Counted from the first letter of the stretch, positions 1 to 7,784 are shown. The stretch is 12,902 nucleotides of DNA from an uncultured Clostridia bacterium (GCA_944376785.1 CALWDV010000027.1:1-12902), one strand, 5' to 3'. Notes: generated from the letters alone by a model not told the origin. Translations and numbers: made by a program.

Positions 1-33
1 TCTTTCCCAAGTTTTTAAGTTAATAATTTTCAT
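1..33 (-). CDS. 5' fragment of a gene running off the left edge, possibly chloramphenicol acetyltransferase-like
   Basis: Only the first 11 codons are visible (MKIINLKTWER), open to the window edge. The start is supported by an AAAGG ribosome binding site at 42-46, eight bases upstream of the ATG, and by a promoter further upstream (56-84). The short N-terminus resembles the 'M-x(3-4)-hydrophobic-L-x-x-W-x-R-K' opening of CAT-fold chloramphenicol acetyltransferases. Eleven residues cannot prove a family, so the gene is moderately supported and the product is a guess. Confidence 0.45.
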   Translation of the reverse strand, partial: MKIINLKTWER

Positions 34-55
34 AAATATTGCCTTTTTTTGTTTA

Positions 56-84
56 ATAATATCAATTTTTTATGTTTTTAACAA
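56..84 (-). promoter_or_regulatory. sigma-A-like promoter for the left-edge gene
   Basis: On the minus strand, TTGTTA (84-79), a 17-base spacer and TATTAT (61-56) form a good promoter. It places the RNA start near 49, about 16 bases before the start codon at 33. It is divergent from the helD promoter. Confidence 0.5.
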
Positions 85-135
85 ATAAAAACTTAAAAAA
101 AACAAAGGGTAACTACAAAATTCATATAATTATTA

Positions 136-164
136 TTGACATTAAAAATCTATTATGTTAAACT
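136..164 (+). promoter_or_regulatory. promoter of the helD-like gene
   Basis: A consensus TTGACA (136-141) is followed by a 17-base spacer and TAAACT (159-164), which predicts an RNA start near 171. The leader is then about 90 bases long and contains the hairpin at 181-231. The same TAAACT -10 hexamer occurs in the promoters proposed for mgtE and for the glycosyltransferase gene. Confidence 0.6.
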
Positions 165-180
165 GACTTCGCTAATTTTT

Positions 181-231
181 GTGCTAAAAATGTCAAAAAT
201 ATCGGTATTTTGGAATTTTTAGCACTTTTTT
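181..231 (+). terminator. terminator-like hairpin with U tract inside the helD leader (candidate attenuator)
   Basis: GTGCTAAAAAT (181-191) and ATTTTTAGCAC (215-225) are a perfect 11-bp inverted repeat. An inner CAAAA/TTTTG pairing (194-198 with 208-212) extends the stem. Six T residues follow directly (226-231), so transcription in the plus direction would meet an intrinsic-terminator shape. It lies downstream of the predicted helD promoter and about 30 bases before the start codon, which suits premature-termination control. It could instead end a transcript entering from beyond the left edge. Confidence 0.55.
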
Positions 232-262
232 AGTCCTAAAATTTAATAGTAGAGAGGTGGAA

Positions 263-2320
263 ATGGATAGTGACCAAGTTAAACACGAAAAACTAGTGCT
301 AGATGAAACCTTACAAGCAGTGCAAAACAAAATTAAAATTTTGCAAGAAGAAAAAACATACTACTTAGACAAAGGACTTAAAAACAGAGCTGAATTCTGG
401 GACTCTATCACCGATATGGACGACGTGGAAAAAGCTTTGAATAAAACCATATATAACGAAACGATGGACGATTATATGGTTGTGTTTAGAATGTTAAGAA
501 ACACAGAAAAAATGCTGGATAGCCCATACTATGGAAAAATTAAAATTAAAGAAGATGGAAAAGAACAAGAACTTTACATTGGACTAACAGGATTTAACAC
601 TCCACCTGCCCCATTCATTTTAGATTGGCGTGCACCAATTTCTAGTTTGTTTTATGATGCAGAAGTTGGCAAAGCAGAATATGTTGTTGAAGATGAAGTT
701 AAAAAAACAGATTTACTTTCAAAAAACCAAATTAAAATTGAAAAAGGCAAATTACAATATATTATTGATAGTTCACTTAAAATTGATGATGAAATTTTGC
801 AAGAAGCACTTTCGCATAACACAAGTGAAAAAATGAGAAATGTGGTTGCCACAATTCAAAAAGAACAAAACAACATAATTCGTTTACCATATAAAACAAA
901 TGTTATTGTTCAGGGTGTTGCAGGAAGTGGGAAAACAAGCATCGCCCTTCACAGAATTGCATTTTTACTTTACAGGCAACGAAACATTTTAAATTCAAAC
1001 AACATTCAAATTCTTTCACCTAACACAGTTTTTGAAGATTACATTTCAAATGTGTTGCCAGAAATGGGTGAAGAAAACATTAAAAGCATTAACTTTGACA
1101 GAATTATTAACGATTATTACTATGAATTAAAACAGGAAGTTGAAAACAAAGCCGAACAATATGAACGACTTTTGCATTTAAGAAAATTAACTCCCGACAT
1201 TTCATATAAAAACTCTATTCAAATTGTTTCAGACCTAGAAAACTTTTTAAAAGAAAATATTTTTAATTACATATATCTTTCAGATTTTGTTAAAGAAAAC
1301 TTTGTTATGGAAAAAGAAAGCATAATTGAAGTTTTTAAAACATATCAAGACCTTCCTTTTTGGCAAATAAAAAACAAAATTAAGGGTCAGTTAATGGTTA
1401 AAAGTGCTTTATGGGATTTTGATTATAACGAACATAAAACAAATCTTGCCATTGAAAGATACTTAAAATATGTAACTCCAAAAAATTTAAACTTAATTTT
1501 ATATAAAGATTTTTTAAAAGCACATGGTTTCACTTTTCAAAAATCAGGAAATAAAATTAAATATGAAGATGCTTTTCCTTTAATGTTAATTGATAATTAT
1601 TTAACTGGACTAAGCAGTTTCACATCGGTTCAACATTTGGTGGTTGATGAAATGCAAGATTATTCCCCAATGCAATTTAAGGTTTTGAACATTTTGTATC
1701 CTTGTTCTAAAACAATTTTGGGTGACTATGGTCAAAGCATTTGTCCAAAAGAAAGCAAAGTTGCCATTGAACAATTACATAGTTTGTTTGATAATTCACT
1801 TTATTTAACAATTAATCGTTGTTACAGAACAAGTGAAGAAATTGGAAATTTGTGCAATTTAATTGGTGACCGACAAGATGTTGTTATGGTTAGAAAAGGT
1901 GGAAACAAACCACAAACATTTAAAATTAATTCAAACAACGAATTTATTGAAACAATTAAAAGCATTTTAAAACAAGTGGAAAGCAAACAATATAAAAACA
2001 TTGCAATAATAACAAAAGACCAAGAAGAATGTGATTATTACTTAAACTTATTAAAAGATGTTTTGCCTGTTGAAACAATTAATGCAAAATCGGTAACACT
2101 GCCAAACGGATTAATTGTTGTTCCTTCTTTTCAAAGCAAAGGTTTGGAATTTGATTGCGTTATAATTCCAAATGCAAGTGCTGAAAATTATTGTTCTGAA
2201 TTTGAATATCAAAACCTTTACATTTCAACTTCACGTGCACTTCATCATTTGTTTTTAATTTACAAAAACCAACCTTGCAAACCACTTGAAAAATATTTAC
2301 TAATGCAAAAACAAAACTAA
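263..2320 (+). CDS. helD: HelD-like UvrD/Rep-family ATPase (RNA polymerase recycling factor)
   Basis: The protein is a superfamily 1 helicase-type ATPase of the HelD branch. These proteins use ATP to strip stalled RNA polymerase from DNA, and in some bacteria they protect it from rifamycins. The N-terminal 60 or so residues are charged and likely coiled-coil. The HelD hallmark 'DWRAPISSLFYD' follows near residue 120. Walker A is GVAGSGKT (218-225) and Walker B is VVDEMQD (460-466). The late motifs YRTSEE, KGLEFD and YISTSRA (a variant of YVALTRA) are all present. The 685 residues are somewhat short against the roughly 775 of B. subtilis HelD. A GTG lies two codons upstream at 257, but it falls inside the AGAGAGG ribosome binding site (251-257). 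The ATG at 263 has proper 5-base spacing and was chosen. Confidence 0.9.
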   Translation: MDSDQVKHEKLVLDETLQAVQNKIKILQEEKTYYLDKGLKNRAEFWDSITDMDDVEKALNKTIYNETMDDYMVVFRMLRNTEKMLDSPYYGKIKIKEDGKEQELYIGLTGFNTPPAPFILDWRAPISSLFYDAEVGKAEYVVEDEVKKTDLLSKNQIKIEKGKLQYIIDSSLKIDDEILQEALSHNTSEKMRNVVATIQKEQNNIIRLPYKTNVIVQGVAGSGKTSIALHRIAFLLYRQRNILNSNNIQILSPNTVFEDYISNVLPEMGEENIKSINFDRIINDYYYELKQEVENKAEQYERLLHLRKLTPDISYKNSIQIVSDLENFLKENIFNYIYLSDFVKENFVMEKESIIEVFKTYQDLPFWQIKNKIKGQLMVKSALWDFDYNEHKTNLAIERYLKYVTPKNLNLILYKDFLKAHGFTFQKSGNKIKYEDAFPLMLIDNYLTGLSSFTSVQHLVVDEMQDYSPMQFKVLNILYPCSKTILGDYGQSICPKESKVAIEQLHSLFDNSLYLTINRCYRTSEEIGNLCNLIGDRQDVVMVRKGGNKPQTFKINSNNEFIETIKSILKQVESKQYKNIAIITKDQEECDYYLNLLKDVLPVETINAKSVTLPNGLIVVPSFQSKGLEFDCVIIPNASAENYCSEFEYQNLYISTSRALHHLFLIYKNQPCKPLEKYLLMQKQN

Positions 2321-2370
2321 ATTGGTTAAAAAAAATAAAAATGTGACAAACAAAAATAGAAACAAAAATA

Positions 2371-2397
2371 AAAAAGCGAAAGTAATTTTCGCTTTTT
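2371..2397. terminator. bidirectional terminator between helD and hydA
   Basis: AAAAAGCGAAA (2371-2381) pairs perfectly with TTTCGCTTTTT (2387-2397) around a five-base loop. A tracts and T tracts on both sides allow it to work for both convergent genes. The hydA stop codon (2399-2397) overlaps the edge of the stem. Confidence 0.85.
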
Positions 2398-4100
2398 TAT
2401 TTTTTATTATGATTGTGATGTAATAAGGTTTTAGTTAAGTTGTTAGGAATTAAAAACTCTTTATAAATTTTGTTAACAAATTGGTTTTTATGGCTTTTTC
2501 TGTTGGTTGATTTTTTATCATTTTCATACAAAGCTTTTGCTCGTTGTTTTGCAACATCAAAATAATTAATTTTTGTGTAGTCAACAAATGGTTGACCCCC
2601 ACCATTAACACAACCACCCGGACATGCCATAAATTCAACAAAATGAAAATGTTTTTCTCCATTTTTAATTTGTTCCATAATTATTTGTGCATTTTTTAGT
2701 CCACTAACAACACACAAATTTAATTTTAAATTTCCAACATTTATGGTGGTTTCTTTAATTCCTTCACTTTGTCTAACAACTTCAAAATCAACATCACTTG
2801 AATCGGTTTTTGAAAGTTTATCAACTGCTGTTCTAAGCACTGCTTCTGTAACTCCACCAGTTGAACCAAAAATTAAACCAGCACCAGAATATTCTCCTAA
2901 TGGGTTGTCAAACTCACTTTCTGGCAAATGAGTAAAACTTAAATTTTTATATTTTATAAATGTTGCAAGTTCCCTTGTGGTTAAAACAGCATCAACATCA
3001 TTATTTTCTAGTATTTCTTCTTTTTTTGCAGTGCATGGCATAATTGCCACAACTTTAATGTTGTTAACACTAATGTTATTTTGCTTTGCATAATAGTTTT
3101 TAATAACAGCACCCAACATTTCGTTAGGACTTTTGCAAGAAGACAAGTTTTTAACATAATCAGGATAATGCAACTTGCAATATTTTACCCACGCAGGACA
3201 ACAACTGCTAAACAGTGGCAAGTTTTTATTTTCATTAATTCTTTCAATAAGTTCTTCACTTTCTTCAATAACAGTGAAATCGGCACCCACATTAACATCA
3301 AAAACTTTGTTAAAGCCCACACGTTTTAATGCTGTAACCAACTTGCCTTCGTTAAATGTTCCAACAGGATATCCAAACTCTTCGTTAATTGCTACTCTAA
3401 CAGATGGTGCAACTTGTGCAATAACAACATTATTTGGTTCTGCCATTAATTCCATAACTTTTTTAATGTTGCTGGTTTCAAGCAATGCACCTGTTGGACA
3501 AACCAACACACATTGCCCACACCCCACACAAGTTGAATCTTTAATTGGTTTATCAAAAGAACAATTAATCATTGTTTGAAAACCACGTTTTTGTTTTTGA
3601 ATTGCACTTGTTGCTTGAATTTGTTTGCAAACCTGAACACAACGTCCACACAAAATGCATTTGTTATTATCTCTTACAATGCAAGGTGAACTTAAATCTA
3701 AGTCGTAGTTATTTTTAACACCCACAATTTTGTTTTCATCACAGCCAAACTCATAACTATATTGTTGCAATTTGCAGTTTAGGTTTTTCCCACAAGTTAA
3801 ACAATTTTTGTTGTGGTTAGAAAGCAATAATTCAATGTTTGTTTTTCTTGCTTCCAAAACTTTTGGGTTGCAAGTTTCAATTTCCATTCCTTCCATAACT
3901 GGATTATTACATGCAGTAATTAAGTTTGTTTTGCCTTTACATTCCACCACGCAAACCCTACAAGCACCATCATTATTAATATCTTTTAAATAGCAAAGTG
4001 TGGGAATTATTATTCCTGCTTTTTTTGCAGCAGTTAAAATTGTGTCAGAAGAATCTGCTTCAACATTAACACCATCAATTATTAAATTAACTTTTGTCAT
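2397..4100 (-). CDS. hydA: [FeFe] hydrogenase catalytic subunit HydA of the trimeric NADH/ferredoxin complex
   Basis: This subunit carries the H-cluster that interconverts protons and H2. From the N-terminus there is a plant-type [2Fe-2S] domain (C36, C47, C50, C64), then a His-Cys3 [4Fe-4S] site (H96, C100, C103, C109), then two ferredoxin clusters (C148/151/154/158 and C191/194/197/201). The H-cluster motifs follow: SSCCPAW (L1), MPCTAKKEE (L2) and ACPGGCVNGGGQP (L3). L1 has Ser where most families have Thr before SCCP. The C-terminus retains the small-subunit domain and an LLH-type end with a His/Asn-rich tail. The 567 residues are shorter than the roughly 645 of Thermotoga HydA. The start at 4100 has AGGAGG (4110-4105) overlapping the hydB stop. 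A longer in-frame reading from 4169 is contradicted by that site and by the domain start. Maturases HydE, HydF and HydG are not in the window. Confidence 0.95.
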   Translation of the reverse strand: MTKVNLIIDGVNVEADSSDTILTAAKKAGIIIPTLCYLKDINNDGACRVCVVECKGKTNLITACNNPVMEGMEIETCNPKVLEARKTNIELLLSNHNKNCLTCGKNLNCKLQQYSYEFGCDENKIVGVKNNYDLDLSSPCIVRDNNKCILCGRCVQVCKQIQATSAIQKQKRGFQTMINCSFDKPIKDSTCVGCGQCVLVCPTGALLETSNIKKVMELMAEPNNVVIAQVAPSVRVAINEEFGYPVGTFNEGKLVTALKRVGFNKVFDVNVGADFTVIEESEELIERINENKNLPLFSSCCPAWVKYCKLHYPDYVKNLSSCKSPNEMLGAVIKNYYAKQNNISVNNIKVVAIMPCTAKKEEILENNDVDAVLTTRELATFIKYKNLSFTHLPESEFDNPLGEYSGAGLIFGSTGGVTEAVLRTAVDKLSKTDSSDVDFEVVRQSEGIKETTINVGNLKLNLCVVSGLKNAQIIMEQIKNGEKHFHFVEFMACPGGCVNGGGQPFVDYTKINYFDVAKQRAKALYENDKKSTNRKSHKNQFVNKIYKEFLIPNNLTKTLLHHNHNKK

Positions 4101-4108
4101 TTTTCCTC

Positions 4109-5941
4109 CTACACTTTTTCTATTGCTCCAAATTTGCAAGTTTTTTGACAACCACCACAGCCAATGCATTTTTCTTGATTTATTTCAAAAGGTTTTTTAA
4201 TTTCGCCACTAATGCATTTTACTGGGCAAACTCTGGAGCATGCCGAACAGCCAATGCACTTTTCTTTGTTAATAACATATTTATCTGCGTTTTTATGTTG
4301 TTTATCTACAAGTGCAACATATTCATCTTTAAAATATTTTAATGTTGACAAAACTGGGTTTGGTGATGACTGTCCAAGCCCACACAAACTATTTTCTTTT
4401 ATAAAATATGAAAGTGATTCAAGTTCGTCAATGTCTTCCATTGTTCCATTACCAGCCAACAGTTTGTTTAAAATTTCCAACAATCTTCTGTTTCCAATTC
4501 TGCAAGGTGTGCACTTACCACAACTTTCATCACAAATAAATTCTAAAAAGAACTTGGCAACTTCCACCATGGAACTATCTTCATCTAAAACAATAAGTCC
4601 ACCCGACCCCATCATTGCACCGTTGTTTTTTAAATCATCATAGGTAACAGGCAAATCTAGTTTGCTTTCAGGTAAACATGCACCACTTGGGCCACCAATT
4701 TGAACTGCTTTAAATTTTTTGTTGTTTAAAACTCCGCCACCAATGTTAAAAATAATATCTCTTAAAGTTGTTCCCATTGGAAGTTCCACAAGCCCTGTGT
4801 GTTTCACCTTTCCTGAAAGTGCAAAAACTTTTGTGCCAGTGCTTGTTCCTTTTCCAATTTTTGAATACCATTCTCCACCATTCAAAATAATGGTTGGAAC
4901 GTTTGCAAAAGTTTCAACATTGTTTAAAACTGTTGGACAACCAAAAACACCTTGTTGTGCTGGATATGGTGGGCGAGTTCTTGGCTCTCCACGTTTTCCT
5001 TCAAGCGAGTGCATTAAGGCAGTTTCTTCGCCACAAACAAAAGCTCCAGCACCATATTTAATTGACAAATTAAAACTAAATTTTGTTCCAAAAATGTTTT
5101 TTCCAAGCAAACCAAGTTTACGTGCTTGTTCAATGGCTTTTTCCAATCGTTCACCAGCCAAAGGGTATTCTGCTCTTAAATAAACAAAACCTCCACTTGC
5201 TCCAACAGCATAACCTGCAATTAACATTGCTTCAACAATTTTATGTGGTTCGCTTTCAATAATGCTTCTATCCATAAAAGCACCCGGGTCGCCTTCATCG
5301 GCATTACAAACAACATATTTTTTGTTGGCTTTTTCTTTTGCAGTTAATTCCCACTTTGTTCCAGTTGGAAAACCTGCACCACCACGGCCACGCAATCCAC
5401 TTTTTTTAATTTCTTCAATAACTTCGTTAGGTTGCATTTTAGTTAATGCTTTGTAAAGTGCAAAATATCCATCTAGGGCAATATAATCTAAAATGTTTTC
5501 AGGGTTAATAAATTCCGAATTTTTTCTTGCAACAAACTGCTGATGTTTGTAAAAATCAATTTCATTTTTGTGTGTTTGATTAATTAATGCTTTATCATAC
5601 AAATAGTTGGTTGCAACTTTACCCTTAATTAAATTTTGTTCAACAATTTCTTTAACAGCACTTTTAGTTACTCTGCAATAAAAGGTCCCTTCAGGATAAA
5701 TTATAACAATAGGACCTAACGCACAAAGACCAAAGCAACCCGTTTTTTCAACACTAACATTTGTTAAGTTATGCTCTTTTATTTGTTTTTTAAACTCTTC
5801 AATAATTTCTGCTCCGTGATTGCTTTTACAACCAGTGCTGGAACAAACCATAATTTCTTTTTTTAAACTATTTTTATTAAAACGCACATCAATTTCTTTT
5901 AAACGCTCATTTTTTAGTTTGGTTAGTTCGGCAAATGTCAT
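4109..5941 (-). CDS. hydB: HydB, NADH-binding flavin/iron-sulfur subunit of the bifurcating [FeFe] hydrogenase (NuoF-like)
   Basis: HydB binds NADH and FMN and links the nicotinamide and ferredoxin arms of the HydABC complex in the cytoplasm. The 610-residue protein has the full family layout. First is an N-terminal thioredoxin-like [2Fe-2S] domain (C33, C38, C69, C73). Next is the NuoF core, with the GLRGRGGAGFPTGTKW nucleotide loop near 180-195 and CNADEGDPGAFMDR. Then comes the N3-type cluster ESCGKCTPCRIG with its fourth Cys in SLCGLG. The C-terminus carries two ferredoxin clusters (CIGCSACSRVC and CIGCGGCQKTC). No key residue appears missing. The gene starts ten bases after hydC, with the ribosome binding site TAAGGAG containing the hydC stop, so translational coupling is likely. 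The extra ferredoxin tail separates it from plain complex I NuoF. Confidence 0.95.
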   Translation of the reverse strand: MTFAELTKLKNERLKEIDVRFNKNSLKKEIMVCSSTGCKSNHGAEIIEEFKKQIKEHNLTNVSVEKTGCFGLCALGPIVIIYPEGTFYCRVTKSAVKEIVEQNLIKGKVATNYLYDKALINQTHKNEIDFYKHQQFVARKNSEFINPENILDYIALDGYFALYKALTKMQPNEVIEEIKKSGLRGRGGAGFPTGTKWELTAKEKANKKYVVCNADEGDPGAFMDRSIIESEPHKIVEAMLIAGYAVGASGGFVYLRAEYPLAGERLEKAIEQARKLGLLGKNIFGTKFSFNLSIKYGAGAFVCGEETALMHSLEGKRGEPRTRPPYPAQQGVFGCPTVLNNVETFANVPTIILNGGEWYSKIGKGTSTGTKVFALSGKVKHTGLVELPMGTTLRDIIFNIGGGVLNNKKFKAVQIGGPSGACLPESKLDLPVTYDDLKNNGAMMGSGGLIVLDEDSSMVEVAKFFLEFICDESCGKCTPCRIGNRRLLEILNKLLAGNGTMEDIDELESLSYFIKENSLCGLGQSSPNPVLSTLKYFKDEYVALVDKQHKNADKYVINKEKCIGCSACSRVCPVKCISGEIKKPFEINQEKCIGCGGCQKTCKFGAIEKV

Positions 5942-5951
5942 ATTTAACTCC

Positions 5952-6425
5952 TTACACTAATTCATCTAATATTTCATCAACTTTGTCTTCTGTAACTTTT
6001 CCATAAATTTTGCCATTAATTGATACAACTGGTGCAAGACCACAACACCCCAAACATCTTGATTGTTTTAATGAAAACTTGTTATCTAAGGTTTGTTCTC
6101 CAAGTTTAATGCCCAGTTTGTTTTCAAATTTTTTTAAACTTTTATCTGCACCCAAAACATAACACGCTGTTCCCATACAAATTTCAATGTTATATTTTGC
6201 TTTTGGTTTTAATGTGAACTGAGAATAAAAAGTAACAACCGAAAAAACATCGCTTTCAGGCACGTTTAATTTTTGTGATATTTGCTTAACTGCAAATTCC
6301 GAAACATATCCACATTTGTTTTGAATGGTTTGCAAACAATGAATTAGTTCACTTGGATCTGAGTCAAAATTTTTTAAAATATTTAAAACTTCTAACTGTT
6401 CATTTTCTAATTTTGATTCTGCCAT
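5952..6425 (-). CDS. hydC: HydC, NuoE-like [2Fe-2S] subunit of the bifurcating [FeFe] hydrogenase
   Basis: HydC is the small thioredoxin-like subunit that pairs with HydB. The 157-residue protein has an N-terminal helical domain with VVTFYSQF (63-70). It is followed by the four cluster ligands C83, C88, C124 and C128 in CMGTAC and RCLGCCG. Its length is normal for the family. It sits nine bases after the Mrr-like gene, with TAGGAG spanning that gene's stop and a six-base gap to the ATG. Gene order hydC-hydB-hydA matches trimeric bifurcating hydrogenases. The alternative, a NuoE of another NADH-linked enzyme, is unlikely because hydB and hydA follow immediately. Confidence 0.95.
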   Translation of the reverse strand: MAESKLENEQLEVLNILKNFDSDPSELIHCLQTIQNKCGYVSEFAVKQISQKLNVPESDVFSVVTFYSQFTLKPKAKYNIEICMGTACYVLGADKSLKKFENKLGIKLGEQTLDNKFSLKQSRCLGCCGLAPVVSINGKIYGKVTEDKVDEILDELV

Positions 6426-6434
6426 ATTAAACTC

Positions 6435-6968
6435 CTACACTTCAATTATGTTAACAGAAAAACAATTTTCTAAATTATATATTTTTGAATTCTTTGTTTT
6501 ATTTTTTACATCTTCAATAAAACTAATTAAGTCGTTTCTATCAAGCAACACAACATTCTGCACTTTTGCCATTGTTTTGGCTTGATTTGTGAATTTCCAA
6601 TTTGTTATTACAACTGCAAATGCTGCCTTATAATATTTTAATGCCGAAGTAACTTCTTGCACCGAATGGTTTCCCACACCATGTTTATAATATAACTTGC
6701 ATTGCACAACAATTTTTAATTTTTTGTTTATTACTAAATCGGCGCCATAATCGTTTGATGTTTTGGTTTTTAAAACATCATAGCCAACATACTTAAAAAT
6801 TAACTCACAAACATCTTCAAATTGTTCACCTGTTAAAGCGTCAATTTTTGAAATAGTTAGTTTTTTTAAAAACCCACCAATATGTTTTTTATTAAGTTTT
6901 TTAAAAAGTTTTTTAAATAGCCAACAAATTATTGTGATTGGAAAAAATATGGTTTTAAGTAATAACAT
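6435..6968 (-). CDS. membrane-anchored Mrr-like restriction-endonuclease-fold protein
   Basis: The 177-residue protein begins with one hydrophobic segment (about 2-18) followed by a very basic stretch (19-36), predicting a short anchor with the body in the cytoplasm. Residues 40-165 match the Mrr catalytic family of the PD-(D/E)XK fold: FEDVCELIFKYVGY (50-63), the acidic residue D77 in DYGAD, and Q89-x-K91 in VVQCKLY, then a late 'VVITNWKFT' strand. All residues expected for nuclease activity are present. It is the first gene of the hydCBA operon, nine bases upstream of hydC with fused stop and ribosome binding site. No methyltransferase is beside it, so classical restriction-modification is not indicated. 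Its target and its link to the hydrogenase are unknown. No Shine-Dalgarno is seen before its ATG, and the -10 box ends only five bases upstream. Confidence 0.8.
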   Translation of the reverse strand: MLLLKTIFFPITIICWLFKKLFKKLNKKHIGGFLKKLTISKIDALTGEQFEDVCELIFKYVGYDVLKTKTSNDYGADLVINKKLKIVVQCKLYYKHGVGNHSVQEVTSALKYYKAAFAVVITNWKFTNQAKTMAKVQNVVLLDRNDLISFIEDVKNKTKNSKIYNLENCFSVNIIEV

Positions 6969-6973
6969 ATTTA

Positions 6974-6979
6974 ATTATA
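6974..6979 (-). promoter_or_regulatory. -10 box of a probable leaderless promoter for the nuclease-hydCBA operon
   Basis: A perfect TATAAT (6979-6974) ends five bases before the ATG at 6968, so the RNA should start at or next to the start codon. The -35 region 17 bases upstream (TTTTAT) is weak. No ribosome binding site is visible. It is the only obvious promoter for the four-gene operon. Confidence 0.45.
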
Positions 6980-7051
6980 TAATATTTTTTTATAAAATAA
7001 AAATGAATAATGTTAGTATGGTTTTTGAAATGAAAAATTTTAAATAAATAA

Positions 7052-7078
7052 AAAAAATGAGGTAAACCCTCATTTTTT
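7052..7078 (-). terminator. intrinsic terminator of the pilin-like gene
   Basis: TGAGG (7058-7062) pairs with CCTCA (7068-7072), and flanking A and T tracts extend the stem to 7052-7078. The gene's TAA stop (7079-7077) overlaps the stem. It separates this gene from the downstream hydrogenase operon. Confidence 0.8.
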
Positions 7079-7751
7079 ATGCTCTATTTATCCATTTAAC
7101 AATTTCACCAGCATTAGCTGTAAACAATTTAACTAATATTAACAATAAAATTGTTACAACAACACCAATAATTGCGTTAATGAAACGTTTTTTAGCTTCT
7201 TCACGTTTATCAGCACTTTCAGCTTTACTAAATTGAACACCTAAAACAATTACAAAAATTGAACCTGCTGTTCCAATAACTAACAAAATTGGAAGCATAA
7301 ATCCATCAATAACATCAACAATTTGCTTCATGTTTTTATACCAATCTTGTTGTGTTATGTCTAATGGACAAACATAATCTGTGTTTGTTTTTCCTGGACA
7401 TTGGTTAGTGTAAGTTACTACTCCATTACTTTCATTAACATCACCTTCTGCATTTAAATTAGTCCAACATTTTGAACAACCATAAATAGTGCAACCACAA
7501 TATGGGCAAAGAGAAGGATCGGTTGTTGTATCACTAGTTGTTGTTCCATCTGCTGTTATAACCACTTTATTTTCACCAATTTCAATAGTTGAATGTTCGC
7601 AATGTTCACTGTGTTCATGTGCAACTTCAACATTAACGCTTTCTGCATAAGCAACAGCATTATTTAAAATTGCAGTTAACAACAAACTTGTTAAAACTAA
7701 AATAAAGGCAACTATTGAAATAACTTTGTTAAATTTTTTAACTGTTTTCAT
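7077..7751 (-). CDS. secreted/membrane protein with Cys/His-rich ectodomain and T4SS-pilin-like two-helix C-terminus
   Basis: The start at 7751 has an AAGGGGAT ribosome binding site, and an in-frame reading from 7793 lacks one. The 224-residue protein has a basic N-terminus, a hydrophobic core (10-29) and an AYA-E signal peptidase I site after residue 36. Residues 45-53 are a His cluster (H45, H47, H50, C51, H53). A Thr/Ser-rich linker leads to CPYCGCTIYGCSKC (82-95), with further Cys at 118 and 128, giving eight ectodomain Cys in all. Two membrane helices (about 151-172 and 190-210) flank a charged loop AESADKREEAKKRFINAIIG (177-196). That pattern is typical of small type IV secretion pilin-like proteins of the Mbov_0395/PF18895 type. 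No other secretion genes are nearby. The ectodomain could bind metal or form disulfides. The family call rests on the C-terminal pattern alone. Confidence 0.6.
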   Translation of the reverse strand: MKTVKKFNKVISIVAFILVLTSLLLTAILNNAVAYAESVNVEVAHEHSEHCEHSTIEIGENKVVITADGTTTSDTTTDPSLCPYCGCTIYGCSKCWTNLNAEGDVNESNGVVTYTNQCPGKTNTDYVCPLDITQQDWYKNMKQIVDVIDGFMLPILLVIGTAGSIFVIVLGVQFSKAESADKREEAKKRFINAIIGVVVTILLLILVKLFTANAGEIVKWINRA

Positions 7752-7784
7752 AATATCCCCTTTTTTAAAAAATATACTAAATAA

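Noticed and set aside
9..94. Inverted repeat AAGTTTTTA / TAAAAACTT
   Set aside because: The arms are nine bases of low complexity and about 70 bases apart, as expected by chance in such AT-rich DNA.
257..262. GTG start for the helD-like gene
   Set aside because: The GTG overlaps the AGAGAGG ribosome binding site; ATG at 263 has correct spacing.
4101..4169. Longer HydA starting at 4169
   Set aside because: The extra 23 residues would overlap hydB and have no ribosome binding site; the [2Fe-2S] domain begins right after the ATG at 4100 with AGGAGG.
4719..5183. Plus-strand 154-residue ORF opposite hydB, and similar long antisense ORFs opposite hydA and mgtE
   Set aside because: They lie wholly inside well-recognised genes, lack ribosome binding sites and resemble no family.
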